In this document: positions 56,374 through 64,000 of the stretch, in pieces | Layout of the letters: each line of letters opens with the position of its first letter | How positions within the stretch are numbered: the first letter of the stretch is position 1 | Assembly (NCBI RefSeq): GCF_002927635.1 | Contig: NZ_PRDS01000002.1 | Location: 248,001-312,000 of the forward strand | Reading direction: 5' to 3' | Source of the DNA: Albidovulum inexpectatum | GTDB taxonomy: Bacteria; Pseudomonadota; Alphaproteobacteria; Rhodobacterales; Rhodobacteraceae | DNA: 64,000 nucleotides | Notes under the pieces: generated by a model | Database searches by the model: none | What the model was told of the DNA's origin: nothing | Seen by the model: only the letters and a program-made list of their open reading frames with translations | Program-made: the position numbers and the translations under genes

Positions 56374-58407
56374 ATGAGCAACGATCCCCTGGTGATCTTC
56401 ATGCCGTCGGGCAAGCGTGGGCGCTTTCCCGTCGGTACACCCGTTTTGACGGCGGCAAGGCAGCTGGGCGTCGATCTGGATTCGGTGTGCGGCGGCCGCG
56501 GCATCTGTTCCAAGTGCCAGGTCGAGCCAAGCTTTGGCGAATTCCCCAAGCATGGCGTGACGGTCAGCCCGGACGCGCTGTCTCCCCGCAACGAGGTCGA
56601 GGATCGCTACGATCGCATCCGGGGGCTGAAGCAGGGTCGGCGCCTGGGCTGTCAGGCCCGCATTCAGGGCGACATCGTCATCGACGTCCCCCCGGAAAGC
56701 CAGGTTCACCGCCAGGTCATCCGCAAGGCCGCCGACAGCCGCACGATCGTCATGGACCCGGCAACCCGGCCCTACTATGTCGAGGTCGCCCAGCCGGACA
56801 TGCACGAACCCTCGGGCGATTTTCAGCGCCTTGCAGCCGCGCTGAAGGAACAATGGGACATTTCGGGCGTGACCGCCGATACCGCGCTGCTTCACCGGCT
56901 GCAGCCGGCCCTGCGCAAGGGCGAATGGAAGGCAACCGTCATCCTGCACCGCGACCATCACGGCACGCCCCGCATCCTGGATATCCATCCCGGCTTCTGG
57001 GAAGGGCGCCTGTATGGTCTGGCAATCGATCTTGGCTCGACCACGATCGCGGCCCATCTGTGTGACCTGCGCAACGGCAAGGTGCTGGCCTCGTCCGGGC
57101 TGATGAACCCGCAGATCCGCTTTGGCGAAGATCTCATGAGCCGGGTGAGCTATGCGATGATGAACCCGGGCGGAGACGCCGAGATGACCCGGGCCGTTCG
57201 TACGGCGATCAACGGGCTGGCCGAGTCCATCGCAACCGAAGCCGGAGTCGATCCGCGCAACATCGTCGAAACGGTATTCGTCTGCAATCCGGTCATGCAT
57301 CACCTGCTGCTGGGCATCGACCCGGTCGAGCTGGGACAGGCGCCCTTTGCACTGGCGACCTCTGAAAGCCTGACCATTCCGGCGCGCGATCTGGATCTGC
57401 ACGCGGTCCATCCCCAGGCGCAGGTCTATATCCTGCCCTGCATCGCGGGCCATGTCGGCGCGGATTGTGCGGCCGTGGCGCTGGCCGAAGAGCCCTACAA
57501 GTCCGACGACATCGTCCTGATCGTCGATGTGGGCACGAATGCCGAAATCCTGCTGGGCAATCGTGAACGGGTTCTGGCCTGTTCCTCGCCCACCGGCCCC
57601 GCGTTCGAAGGCGCACAGATCTCCTCGGGCCAGCGCGCCGCGCCCGGCGCGATCGAACGCGTCGAGATCGACCCCGTGACAAAGGAACCACGCTTCAAGG
57701 TCATCGGCTGCGATCTGTGGTCCGACGATCCGGGATTTGCCGCGGCCACGGCGCAAACCGGGATCACGGGCATCTGCGGCTCGGGCATCATCGAGGTCGT
57801 GGCCGAGATGCGCATGGCCGGGATCGTCGACGCAGGCGGATTGATCGGATCGGCCGAACAGACCGGGACGGCGCGTTGCATCCCGCAGGGGCGAACCCAC
57901 GCCTATGTGCTGCACGACGCGACAGCCGAAGGCGGCCCGCTGATCATGGTCACACAGGGCGATATCCGCGCCATCCAGCTTGCGAAATCGGCGCTTTATG
58001 CCGGGGCGCGGCTTCTGATGGACGAGCTGGGCATCGACCGGGTGGACCGCATCGTTCTGGCGGGTGCCTTCGGGGCGCATATTTCGCCAAAACACGCGAT
58101 GGTCCTGGGCATGATCCCCGATTGCCCTCTCGACAGGGTCTCATCGGCGGGCAACGCGGCGGGTACCGGGGCGCGCATCGCATTGTGCGACATCTCGGCC
58201 CGCGCACGGATCGAAGAAGAGGTCCGACGGATCCTCAAGGTCGAAACCGCGATCGAGCCGCGCTTCCAGGAACATTTCGTCGCGGCAAATGCAATCCCGC
58301 ACGCAACCGATCCGTTCCCGGAACTGACAAAGGTCGTCACCCTGCCCCGGGTTTCCTTCAACACCGGCGGCGCGGGCGAAGGCGGCCGGCGGCGTCGACG
58401 CGGTTGA
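56374..58407 (+). CDS. RACo/RamA-like ferredoxin-ASKHA protein (DUF4445)
   Basis: A 677-residue protein. A [2Fe-2S] ferredoxin domain (C39, C45, C48, C93; SVCGGRGICSKCQV) is followed by an ASKHA ATPase-like domain (YGLAIDLGSTTIAAHLCDL, IVDVGTNAEILLG, ITGICGSGIIEVV). These proteins reduce inactive Co(II) corrinoid proteins using ATP. No corrinoid methyltransferase is in the window. Work in Phaeobacter and Dinoroseobacter linked such a protein to a split methionine synthase, which is the most likely client here. The start at 56374 has a weak ribosome binding site. Confidence 0.88.
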   Translation: MSNDPLVIFMPSGKRGRFPVGTPVLTAARQLGVDLDSVCGGRGICSKCQVEPSFGEFPKHGVTVSPDALSPRNEVEDRYDRIRGLKQGRRLGCQARIQGDIVIDVPPESQVHRQVIRKAADSRTIVMDPATRPYYVEVAQPDMHEPSGDFQRLAAALKEQWDISGVTADTALLHRLQPALRKGEWKATVILHRDHHGTPRILDIHPGFWEGRLYGLAIDLGSTTIAAHLCDLRNGKVLASSGLMNPQIRFGEDLMSRVSYAMMNPGGDAEMTRAVRTAINGLAESIATEAGVDPRNIVETVFVCNPVMHHLLLGIDPVELGQAPFALATSESLTIPARDLDLHAVHPQAQVYILPCIAGHVGADCAAVALAEEPYKSDDIVLIVDVGTNAEILLGNRERVLACSSPTGPAFEGAQISSGQRAAPGAIERVEIDPVTKEPRFKVIGCDLWSDDPGFAAATAQTGITGICGSGIIEVVAEMRMAGIVDAGGLIGSAEQTGTARCIPQGRTHAYVLHDATAEGGPLIMVTQGDIRAIQLAKSALYAGARLLMDELGIDRVDRIVLAGAFGAHISPKHAMVLGMIPDCPLDRVSSAGNAAGTGARIALCDISARARIEEEVRRILKVETAIEPRFQEHFVAANAIPHATDPFPELTKVVTLPRVSFNTGGAGEGGRRRRRG

Positions 58408-58418
58408 ACGATCAAGCG

Positions 58419-58442
58419 GGCGGCCCTACGAGGCCGCCTTTT
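58419..58442 (+). terminator. Terminator overlapping the uup stop
   Basis: A 7-bp stem GGCGGCC / GGCCGCC around CTACGA is followed by TTTT. It terminates the + strand RACo gene and includes the last three codons and the stop of uup on the opposite strand. Confidence 0.5.
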
Positions 58443-60237
58443 CCTCGAGCGCCAGCCATTCGTCCTCGGCCGCGCTCAGCGCCGCCTGCCGCTCGGCCAG
58501 CAATTCGGTCGCGCGGCGGAATTTCTCGGGCGACTTCTGGAACAGTTCGGGGTCGGACAGCAGCTGCGACAGTTTCGCGATCTCGGCTTCCAGCTTCTCG
58601 ATGACTCCGGGAAGTTCATCCAGCCGGTGGCGTTCGGTAAAGGTCAGCCCCCGACTTTCCCGGCGCGGCTTTTCGGCGCGGGGCGTGGCCGGGGCAAGCG
58701 CCTTCCTTGATGACGTCTGTTCCTCGGCGGGGCGTCGCTGTGCCTGATAGTCGCTCCATCCCCCGGCATAGATGGTGGCGCGGCCGTCCCCCTCCATTGC
58801 AATCGTGGTTGTCGTGACGCGGTCGATGAAGTCGCGGTCGTGGCTGACCAGCAGCACCGTTCCGTCGTATTCGCCCAGAACGTCCTGCAACAGGTCCAGC
58901 GTCTCGACATCCAGATCGTTGGTCGGCTCGTCCAGAACCAGCAGGTTCGACGGGCGCGCCATGATCCGCGCCAGAAGCAGCCGGGCGCGCTCGCCACCCG
59001 ACAGGGACCGGATCGGAGCACGGGCCTGCGCCTCGTCGAACAGGAAGTCCTTCAGATAGGCCACAACATGGCGCGGCTGGCCACGCACCATGATCTGATC
59101 CGCCCGGCCGGAGACCCGCAAATCGGGGTCACTGACCAACCCCTCCCACAATGTCATCTCGGGATCCAGTGTGGCACGGGCCTGATCCAGAACGGCAATC
59201 TGCAGGTTCGTGCCCAGGCGCACCTCGCCCGTGTCCGGCGGCAGCTGCCCGATCAGAATCTTCAGCAGCGTGGTCTTGCCCACACCGTTCGGTCCGACAA
59301 GCGCAACGCGATCGCCGCGCATCACGCGCAGATCGAAGGGGCGCAGGATCTGGCGATCCCCGAAGGATTTCGAGATTCCCTTGGCCTCGATCACCATGCG
59401 GCCTGACGTGCGGCCCGAATCCAGCGCCATGTCCGCAGTCCCCTGGCGCCGGATCATCGCGGCGCGTTCGGCCCGCATCTGGGCCAGAGCCCGCAGACGT
59501 CCCTGATTGCGCCGCCTGCGGGCCGAAATGCCCTCGACCGCCCAGCGGGCTTCGGCCTTGATGCGGCGCTCCAGCTTGTGGCGCGCTTCGTCCTCCTGCG
59601 CCCAGACGCGGTCGCGCCATTCCTCGAACGTGTCAAAGCCTTCCTCGTTGCGCCGGACCATGCCCCGGTCGATCCACAGCGTCACCCGGGTCAGCGCGCG
59701 CAGAAAGGCGCGGTCGTGGCTGATGATGACATAGGCCGCGCGGGTCGAGCGCAGATGTTCTTCGAGCCAACCGATGGCCTGGATGTCCAGATGGTTGGTG
59801 GGCTCGTCCAGAAGCATCAATTCGGGCTCTTGCGCCAGCAGACGGGCAAGCGCCGCGCGACGCCTTTCCCCGCCCGAAGCCGAGATCACGGGCATGGAAG
59901 GATCGAATTTCAGGCCCTCGGCCACCGCTTCGACGCGCCACGACTCGCCCGGCGCCAGACCCGCGGCCGCGAAATCGCCCAGCGTGGCGAAGCGTGACAG
60001 GTCCGGCTCCTGCTCCATGTAGCCGACCGTTACGCCGGGCGGCACGATCCGTTCGCCGCGGTCGGGTTCGACAAGACCCGCCATGACCTTCATCAGCGTG
60101 GATTTCCCCGATCCGTTGCGCCCCACCAGGGCGATCCGGTCACCGGGATGCACGACAAGATCCAACCCGTCGAAAACGGGATTTCCGCCAAAGGTCAGGG
60201 CGATGTCGGAAAGCTGCAGAAGCGGTGCGCGTGCCAT
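58426..60237 (-). CDS. uup: ABC-F ATPase, Uup type
   Basis: A 603-residue soluble protein with two ABC domains and no membrane part. Walker A motifs are GRNGSGKST (39-47) and GPNGVGKTT, signatures SGGERRRAALARLL and SGGERARLLLARI, and Walker B plus LLDEPTNHLD and VLDEPTNDLD. A linker rich in basic residues and a C-terminal coiled coil (LPGVIEKLEAEIAKLSQLL) mark the Uup branch, which acts on ribosomes or branched DNA. Confidence 0.92.
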   Translation of the reverse strand: MARAPLLQLSDIALTFGGNPVFDGLDLVVHPGDRIALVGRNGSGKSTLMKVMAGLVEPDRGERIVPPGVTVGYMEQEPDLSRFATLGDFAAAGLAPGESWRVEAVAEGLKFDPSMPVISASGGERRRAALARLLAQEPELMLLDEPTNHLDIQAIGWLEEHLRSTRAAYVIISHDRAFLRALTRVTLWIDRGMVRRNEEGFDTFEEWRDRVWAQEDEARHKLERRIKAEARWAVEGISARRRRNQGRLRALAQMRAERAAMIRRQGTADMALDSGRTSGRMVIEAKGISKSFGDRQILRPFDLRVMRGDRVALVGPNGVGKTTLLKILIGQLPPDTGEVRLGTNLQIAVLDQARATLDPEMTLWEGLVSDPDLRVSGRADQIMVRGQPRHVVAYLKDFLFDEAQARAPIRSLSGGERARLLLARIMARPSNLLVLDEPTNDLDVETLDLLQDVLGEYDGTVLLVSHDRDFIDRVTTTTIAMEGDGRATIYAGGWSDYQAQRRPAEEQTSSRKALAPATPRAEKPRRESRGLTFTERHRLDELPGVIEKLEAEIAKLSQLLSDPELFQKSPEKFRRATELLAERQAALSAAEDEWLALEEKAAS

Positions 60238-60283
60238 GTGGCTCAGCTAATGCCTCGGATCGGGCGGGTCAACGCCGGCTGGC

Positions 60284-61408
60284 CTACTCGGCCGCCTGTG
60301 CGGTCTGCGCCTCGATTTCCGCAGCCCGCTTTTCGACCAGCTCGACGATATGGTCGATCATCTGATCGTTCGACATCCTGTGGCTCTGCTTGCCGGCCAG
60401 ATAGACCATGCCATTCCCCGCGCCGCCGCCGGTAAAACCGATATCGGTCATCAGCGCTTCGCCCGGGCCATTGACCACGCAGCCGATGATGGACAGGCTG
60501 ATCGGTGTCTTGATATGCGACAGGCGCTGTTCCAGGATTTCAACGGTCTTGATCACATCGAAACCCTGACGCGCGCAGGACGGGCAGCTGATGATCTGAA
60601 CGCCACGGGTGCGCAGCCCAAGCGCCTTGAGGATTTCGTACCCGACGCGCACCTCCTCGACCGGATCGGCCGAAAGCGACACGCGGATCGTGTCGCCGAT
60701 CCCCGCCCAAAGCAGGTTTCCTAGCCCGATCGCCGACTTGACCGTTCCGGTCATCAGGCCGCCCGCTTCGGTAATGCCCAGATGGATCGGGGCATCGGTC
60801 GCCTCGGCCAAGGCCTGGTAGGCCGCCGCGGCCAGGAACACGTCCGAGGCCTTGCAGCTGATCTTGAACTCGTGAAAGTCGTTGTCCTGCAGCAGCTTGA
60901 TATGGTCGAGCGCGGATTCGACCATCGCTTCGGGACAGGGTTCGCCGTATTTGTCCAGCAGATGCTTTTCAAGACTGCCCGCATTCACGCCGATGCGGAT
61001 CGAACAGCCATGGTCGCGCGCGGCGCGGACGACTTCGCGTACCCGCTCGGGCGAACCGATATTTCCCGGATTGATCCTCAGGCAGGCTGCTCCGGCCTCG
61101 GCGGCCTCGATCGCGCGACGGTAATGAAAGTGGATGTCGGCCACGATCGGAACGGGACTTTCACGCACGATTTCGCGCAGCGCGCGGGTCGAGTCCTCGT
61201 CGGGTGTCGAGACGCGGACAATATCGGCGCCGGCTTCGGCGGCGCGCTGGATTTGGTCGATCGTCGCGCGCACATCGGTCGTCAGCGTGTTCGTCATGGT
61301 CTGGACCGAGATCGGCGCATCGCCGCCAACGGGAACGGTGCCGACCATGATGCGCCGGGACTTGCGCCGCTCGATATTGCGCCAGGGACGGATCGGATTA
61401 TGAGTCAT
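60284..61408 (-). CDS. ispG: 4-Hydroxy-3-methylbut-2-enyl diphosphate synthase
   Basis: A 374-residue [4Fe-4S] enzyme of the MEP isoprenoid pathway, the penultimate step to IPP/DMAPP. Cluster cysteines are C275 and C278 ([10 protein letters not shown]) and C310 (GCVVNGPGE), with the fourth ligand Glu317. The TIM-barrel half has [13 protein letters not shown]. It is downstream of the RodZ-like gene by 74 bp on the same strand. Confidence 0.96.
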   Translation of the reverse strand: MTHNPIRPWRNIERRKSRRIMVGTVPVGGDAPISVQTMTNTLTTDVRATIDQIQRAAEAGADIVRVSTPDEDSTRALREIVRESPVPIVADIHFHYRRAIEAAEAGAACLRINPGNIGSPERVREVVRAARDHGCSIRIGVNAGSLEKHLLDKYGEPCPEAMVESALDHIKLLQDNDFHEFKISCKASDVFLAAAAYQALAEATDAPIHLGITEAGGLMTGTVKSAIGLGNLLWAGIGDTIRVSLSADPVEEVRVGYEILKALGLRTRGVQIISCPSCARQGFDVIKTVEILEQRLSHIKTPISLSIIGCVVNGPGEALMTDIGFTGGGAGNGMVYLAGKQSHRMSNDQMIDHIVELVEKRAAEIEAQTAQAAE

Positions 61409-61482
61409 GTCGAAAGCTGCCCGCGCTGTTGCGTCCTTGGGATAAAACGACGGGCCGTCAAAGGCAATCGCCCTGCCCTGCG

Positions 61483-62748
61483 CTATTGTGCCGGTGCCTG
61501 TGCCGTCTGCTGCGCGGCCGTATCGGATGCGTCGGCGACAGCGACGAACTGCGCAAGGTCCGAATCCTGCGCAATGTCTGCCACCGCATAGGTTTCTGTG
61601 ACCGCATCGGGCGCCAGCACGACGTTCTTGGTCACCACGCCACGCTTGCCGACCGGACCGTAGGTCTGACCCGCCACGACGAAATACAGCGCACCGGATT
61701 CGCCCACGCGCAGTGTCGGGGGCTCCTCGCTGGGCGGGATCGCGAATCTCTCACCCGCGTCCAGGATCTTTTCCAGAAGGATGGAGCCATCCGCCGCCGT
61801 CACGCGCACCCATGCCGGACGTACGGCCAGCAATTCGACACCTGGCGGCCCGGGTTGAACGACCTGGGGGCTGGGGTCCTGCACAGGCGCGTTCTCGGCA
61901 ACCGCAAGCGTTCCCTGTTCGCCTTCGTCGACGACGTCATCCCGAGCGACCAGCAGGCCGACCGTGCGCGGGTCGATCGTGGCGATCGGCGCATCGCGTT
62001 CGACAAGGACGGGAACATCCAGCGCCTCGGGGCGATAGAGCCGGTCGAAGGCATCTGCCGTCACCGGATCGGCATCGGCAAACCGGCTGTCCTGCAGGCC
62101 CAGCCCGTCTTCAACGGATGTTGCCGGAAGCGATTCGGAAATTCCCGCCAGCGGGCCGATGTCGGCGACGACACCCGGCGCCTGATCGACGGGTGCCAGC
62201 GTCACCTTCTGGACTTCCTGAAGAACCTTCCAGCCGCCATAGCCAATGCCCCCGATCAGCGCGATCAGGACCAGAATCGAACCGATGGCACCCGGCTGGA
62301 TACCATCGAACAGAGGCTCTCCTCGCGGAACGAAGACAGCGTTTGGGTTGGCCAGGGGATCATGCCCCACACCGCGCTGCGCGGTCTTGCGCCTTTGGGC
62401 CGAACCACCATTCGCGCGGCCCGCGATCGCGATACCGGGATCTGGGTCGAATCCGGATTCCTCGCAGAAACGCCTGAAGGCCCAATCAGGATCCATTCCA
62501 AGATAGCGCGCATAGGACCGGACATACCCCGCGACGAAGCCCGGCGTCTCGAACGCGGTCATGTCGGCATTCTCGATCGCCGCGATGTAACTGGCCTTGA
62601 TCTTGAGATCGCGCTGCACGTCCAGCAGGGACTTGCCCAGAGTGGCGCGTTCCCCGCGCATGACATCGCCCAGCCGAAGTTCGTAATCATCGAACCCTTT
62701 CGGCCCGCTGTCTGCCTGCACAGAAGGAAAGGCTTTCCGCCCGATCAT
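61483..62748 (-). CDS. RodZ-like helix-turn-helix membrane protein (DUF4115)
   Basis: A 421-residue protein with an HTH_25 domain (about 20-90; [56 protein letters not shown]), one membrane helix (about 154-172) and a periplasmic DUF4115 domain ([19 protein letters not shown]). RodZ links MreB to the envelope and sets rod shape; the family also works in alphaproteobacteria. The family N-terminus is MIGRKAFP, so I use 62748; starts at 62787 and 62829 remain possible. Confidence 0.85.
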   Translation of the reverse strand: MIGRKAFPSVQADSGPKGFDDYELRLGDVMRGERATLGKSLLDVQRDLKIKASYIAAIENADMTAFETPGFVAGYVRSYARYLGMDPDWAFRRFCEESGFDPDPGIAIAGRANGGSAQRRKTAQRGVGHDPLANPNAVFVPRGEPLFDGIQPGAIGSILVLIALIGGIGYGGWKVLQEVQKVTLAPVDQAPGVVADIGPLAGISESLPATSVEDGLGLQDSRFADADPVTADAFDRLYRPEALDVPVLVERDAPIATIDPRTVGLLVARDDVVDEGEQGTLAVAENAPVQDPSPQVVQPGPPGVELLAVRPAWVRVTAADGSILLEKILDAGERFAIPPSEEPPTLRVGESGALYFVVAGQTYGPVGKRGVVTKNVVLAPDAVTETYAVADIAQDSDLAQFVAVADASDTAAQQTAQAPAQ

Positions 62749-62878
62749 GCCCACTGCCCCGTGCCGTTTCGTATCATCCGGACGCATCCCCAAAAGATCG
62801 GCGATTCGCCGATCACGCCCTGGACCCATTGGGAATCTGATAACACAGGCGCGGGCGAATTGCGACCGCCCGCGTATG

Positions 62879-64000
62879 TCAAGCCGACATTTCGGCGCGA
62901 TTCAGCGCACAATGCGACCACAGCTTGTCCATCGCCCGGACAAGGTGGTCGATGTCGTCCAGCGTGTGCACGGGCGACGGGGTAAAGCGCAGCCGCTCGG
63001 TCCCCCGCGGCACGGTGGGGAAGTTGATCGGCTGGACATAGATCCCGTAATGCTCCAGCAGCATGTCCGAAATCTTCTTGCAGTGGACCGGGTCGCCGAC
63101 ATGGACCGGAACGATATGCGTTCCGTGATCGATGATCGGCAGCCCCAAAGCCTTCAGCCGGGTCTTCAGAACATGGGCATGTTCCTGGTGTTTGTCCCTC
63201 AGATGCTGCGCGGTCTTGATATAGCGGACCGACGCGGCCGCCCCCGCCGCGACAGCAGGCGGCAACGAGGTGGTAAAGATGAAGCCCGGCGCATAGGACC
63301 GGATCGCATCCACCATCTTGGCGGTCGAGGCGATGTAACCGCCCATCACGCCATAGGCCTTTGCCAGCGTCGCATTGATGATGTCGATGCGCCCCATCAG
63401 GCCCAGCTTTTCCGCAATTCCGGCACCGCGGGGGCCATACATGCCGACCGCATGCACCTCGTCCAGATAGGTCAGCGCGTTGAATTCCTGGGCAAGGTCG
63501 CAGATCTCCTCCATCGGGCAGATGTCGCCATCCATCGAATAGACGGATTCGAACGCGATCAGCTTCGGCGCGGCCGGGTCGTCGGCCGCCATCAGTTCCC
63601 GCAGATGCGCGACATCGTTGTGCCGGAAGATGCGCTTGGCCCCGCCATTGCGGCGGATTCCCTCGATCATCGAGGCGTGATTGAGCTCATCCGAATAGAT
63701 GATCAGGCCGGGGAACAGCTTGGGCAGGGTCGAAAGCGTCGCGTCATTGGCGATATAGGCCGAGGTAAAGACCAGAGCGGCTTCCTTGCGGTGCAGGTCG
63801 GCCAGCTCGGCCTCCAGCCGCTTGTGATAGACTGTGGTGCCCGAGATGTTGCGCGTACCGCCCGACCCCGCGCCGGTCGCCTCCAGCGCCTCGTGCATCG
63901 CTTCCAGCACGACGGGATGCTGCCCCATGCCCAGATAGTCGTTCCCGCACCAGACGGTGATGTCACGTTCGCTGCCATCGGGCCGGACCCACTTGGCCCT
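62879..64000 (-). CDS. hemA: 5-Aminolevulinate synthase, truncated at the window edge
   Basis: The last 373 codons are visible; the true start lies beyond base 64000. It makes 5-aminolevulinate from glycine and succinyl-CoA (C4 route), the first step of heme synthesis. The segment [13 protein letters not shown], the [17 protein letters not shown]-type region (here [17 protein letters not shown]) and the PLP Lys region [13 protein letters not shown] are conserved. The apparent ATG at 63928 is internal, since the frame stays open to the end and matches the family. Confidence 0.95.
   Translation of the reverse strand, partial: RAKWVRPDGSERDITVWCGNDYLGMGQHPVVLEAMHEALEATGAGSGGTRNISGTTVYHKRLEAELADLHRKEAALVFTSAYIANDATLSTLPKLFPGLIIYSDELNHASMIEGIRRNGGAKRIFRHNDVAHLRELMAADDPAAPKLIAFESVYSMDGDICPMEEICDLAQEFNALTYLDEVHAVGMYGPRGAGIAEKLGLMGRIDIINATLAKAYGVMGGYIASTAKMVDAIRSYAPGFIFTTSLPPAVAAGAAASVRYIKTAQHLRDKHQEHAHVLKTRLKALGLPIIDHGTHIVPVHVGDPVHCKKISDMLLEHYGIYVQPINFPTVPRGTERLRFTPSPVHTLDDIDHLVRAMDKLWSHCALNRAEMSA

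Noticed and set aside
63926-63928. ATG as the start of hemA
   Set aside because: The frame is open to the window edge and the upstream residues match ALA synthase.
1-64000. CRISPR arrays, insertion sequences, tRNA or rRNA genes
   Set aside because: No repeated spacer pattern, no transposase-like frame, and no tRNA T-loop with matching acceptor arms was seen in the intergenic regions.

Overview
The window is a GC-rich stretch of chromosome from an alphaproteobacterium, almost certainly a Rhodobacterales/Rhodobacteraceae member. The evidence is the gltX-gltA order, a GTA-type endolysin-holin pair beside ccmE, ALA synthase (C4-type hemA), a RodZ-ispG pair, a small membrane protein between two gap genes, and a RamA/RACo-like protein. 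It is dense, mostly core gene content. I see no insertion sequences, integrases, CRISPR arrays, rRNA or tRNA genes, and no sign of a recently acquired island.

Layout. (1) 1-4949: end of gltX, citrate synthase, an EF-G-like protein with a degenerate G domain, and a PaaG-like isomerase. (2) 5026-11043, minus strand: murI, argC, ccmE, a gene-transfer-agent-type endolysin and holin, ccmF, ccmH. The lysis pair sits inside the cytochrome c maturation run. (3) 11176-15659: fused indolepyruvate:ferredoxin oxidoreductase facing a LysR regulator across a 20-bp palindrome. (4) 15754-15838: a candidate small RNA with its own terminator, then purL, bolA and a monothiol glutaredoxin. (5) 19137-23268: zapA and a coiled-coil partner, divergent from transketolase, then a DUF808 membrane protein. 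(6) 23358-25898: two GAPDH genes flanking a 47-residue membrane protein, both preceded by similar CG-centred palindromes. (7) 25931-33546: coaD, a CBS protein, then a LysR and a valine-degradation cluster (mmsA, isobutyryl-CoA dehydrogenase, 3-hydroxyisobutyryl-CoA hydrolase, mmsB) and a DUF2892 protein. (8) 33659-44626, minus strand: uvrA, lpd, DUF924, an MFS transporter, queA and a large AsmA/YhdP-like protein. (9) 44745-48176: Bcp peroxiredoxin, a DUF455 ferritin-like protein, an M23 peptidase overlapping a bactofilin. (10) 48236-55390, minus strand: DUF2189 protein, prfB, mrcA (PBP1A), amiC, aminotransferase. (11) 55516-64000: DsbA-like protein, RACo-like ASKHA protein, Uup ABC-F ATPase, ispG, RodZ-like protein and the truncated hemA.

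Functional threads: central carbon metabolism (gltA, tkt, two gap, lpd), cell envelope and division (murI, zapA, mepM-like peptidase, bactofilin, PBP1A, AmiC, RodZ), cytochrome c biogenesis, valine catabolism, and tetrapyrrole/isoprenoid entry steps. The most interesting signals are the GTA lysis cassette, whose ribosome binding site is buried in a perfect 10-bp hairpin downstream of a CtrA-like half-site; the candidate sRNA upstream of purL; the paired gap genes with different cofactor-site signatures and a shared operator-like motif; and the EF-G paralogue lacking its switch I effector loop.
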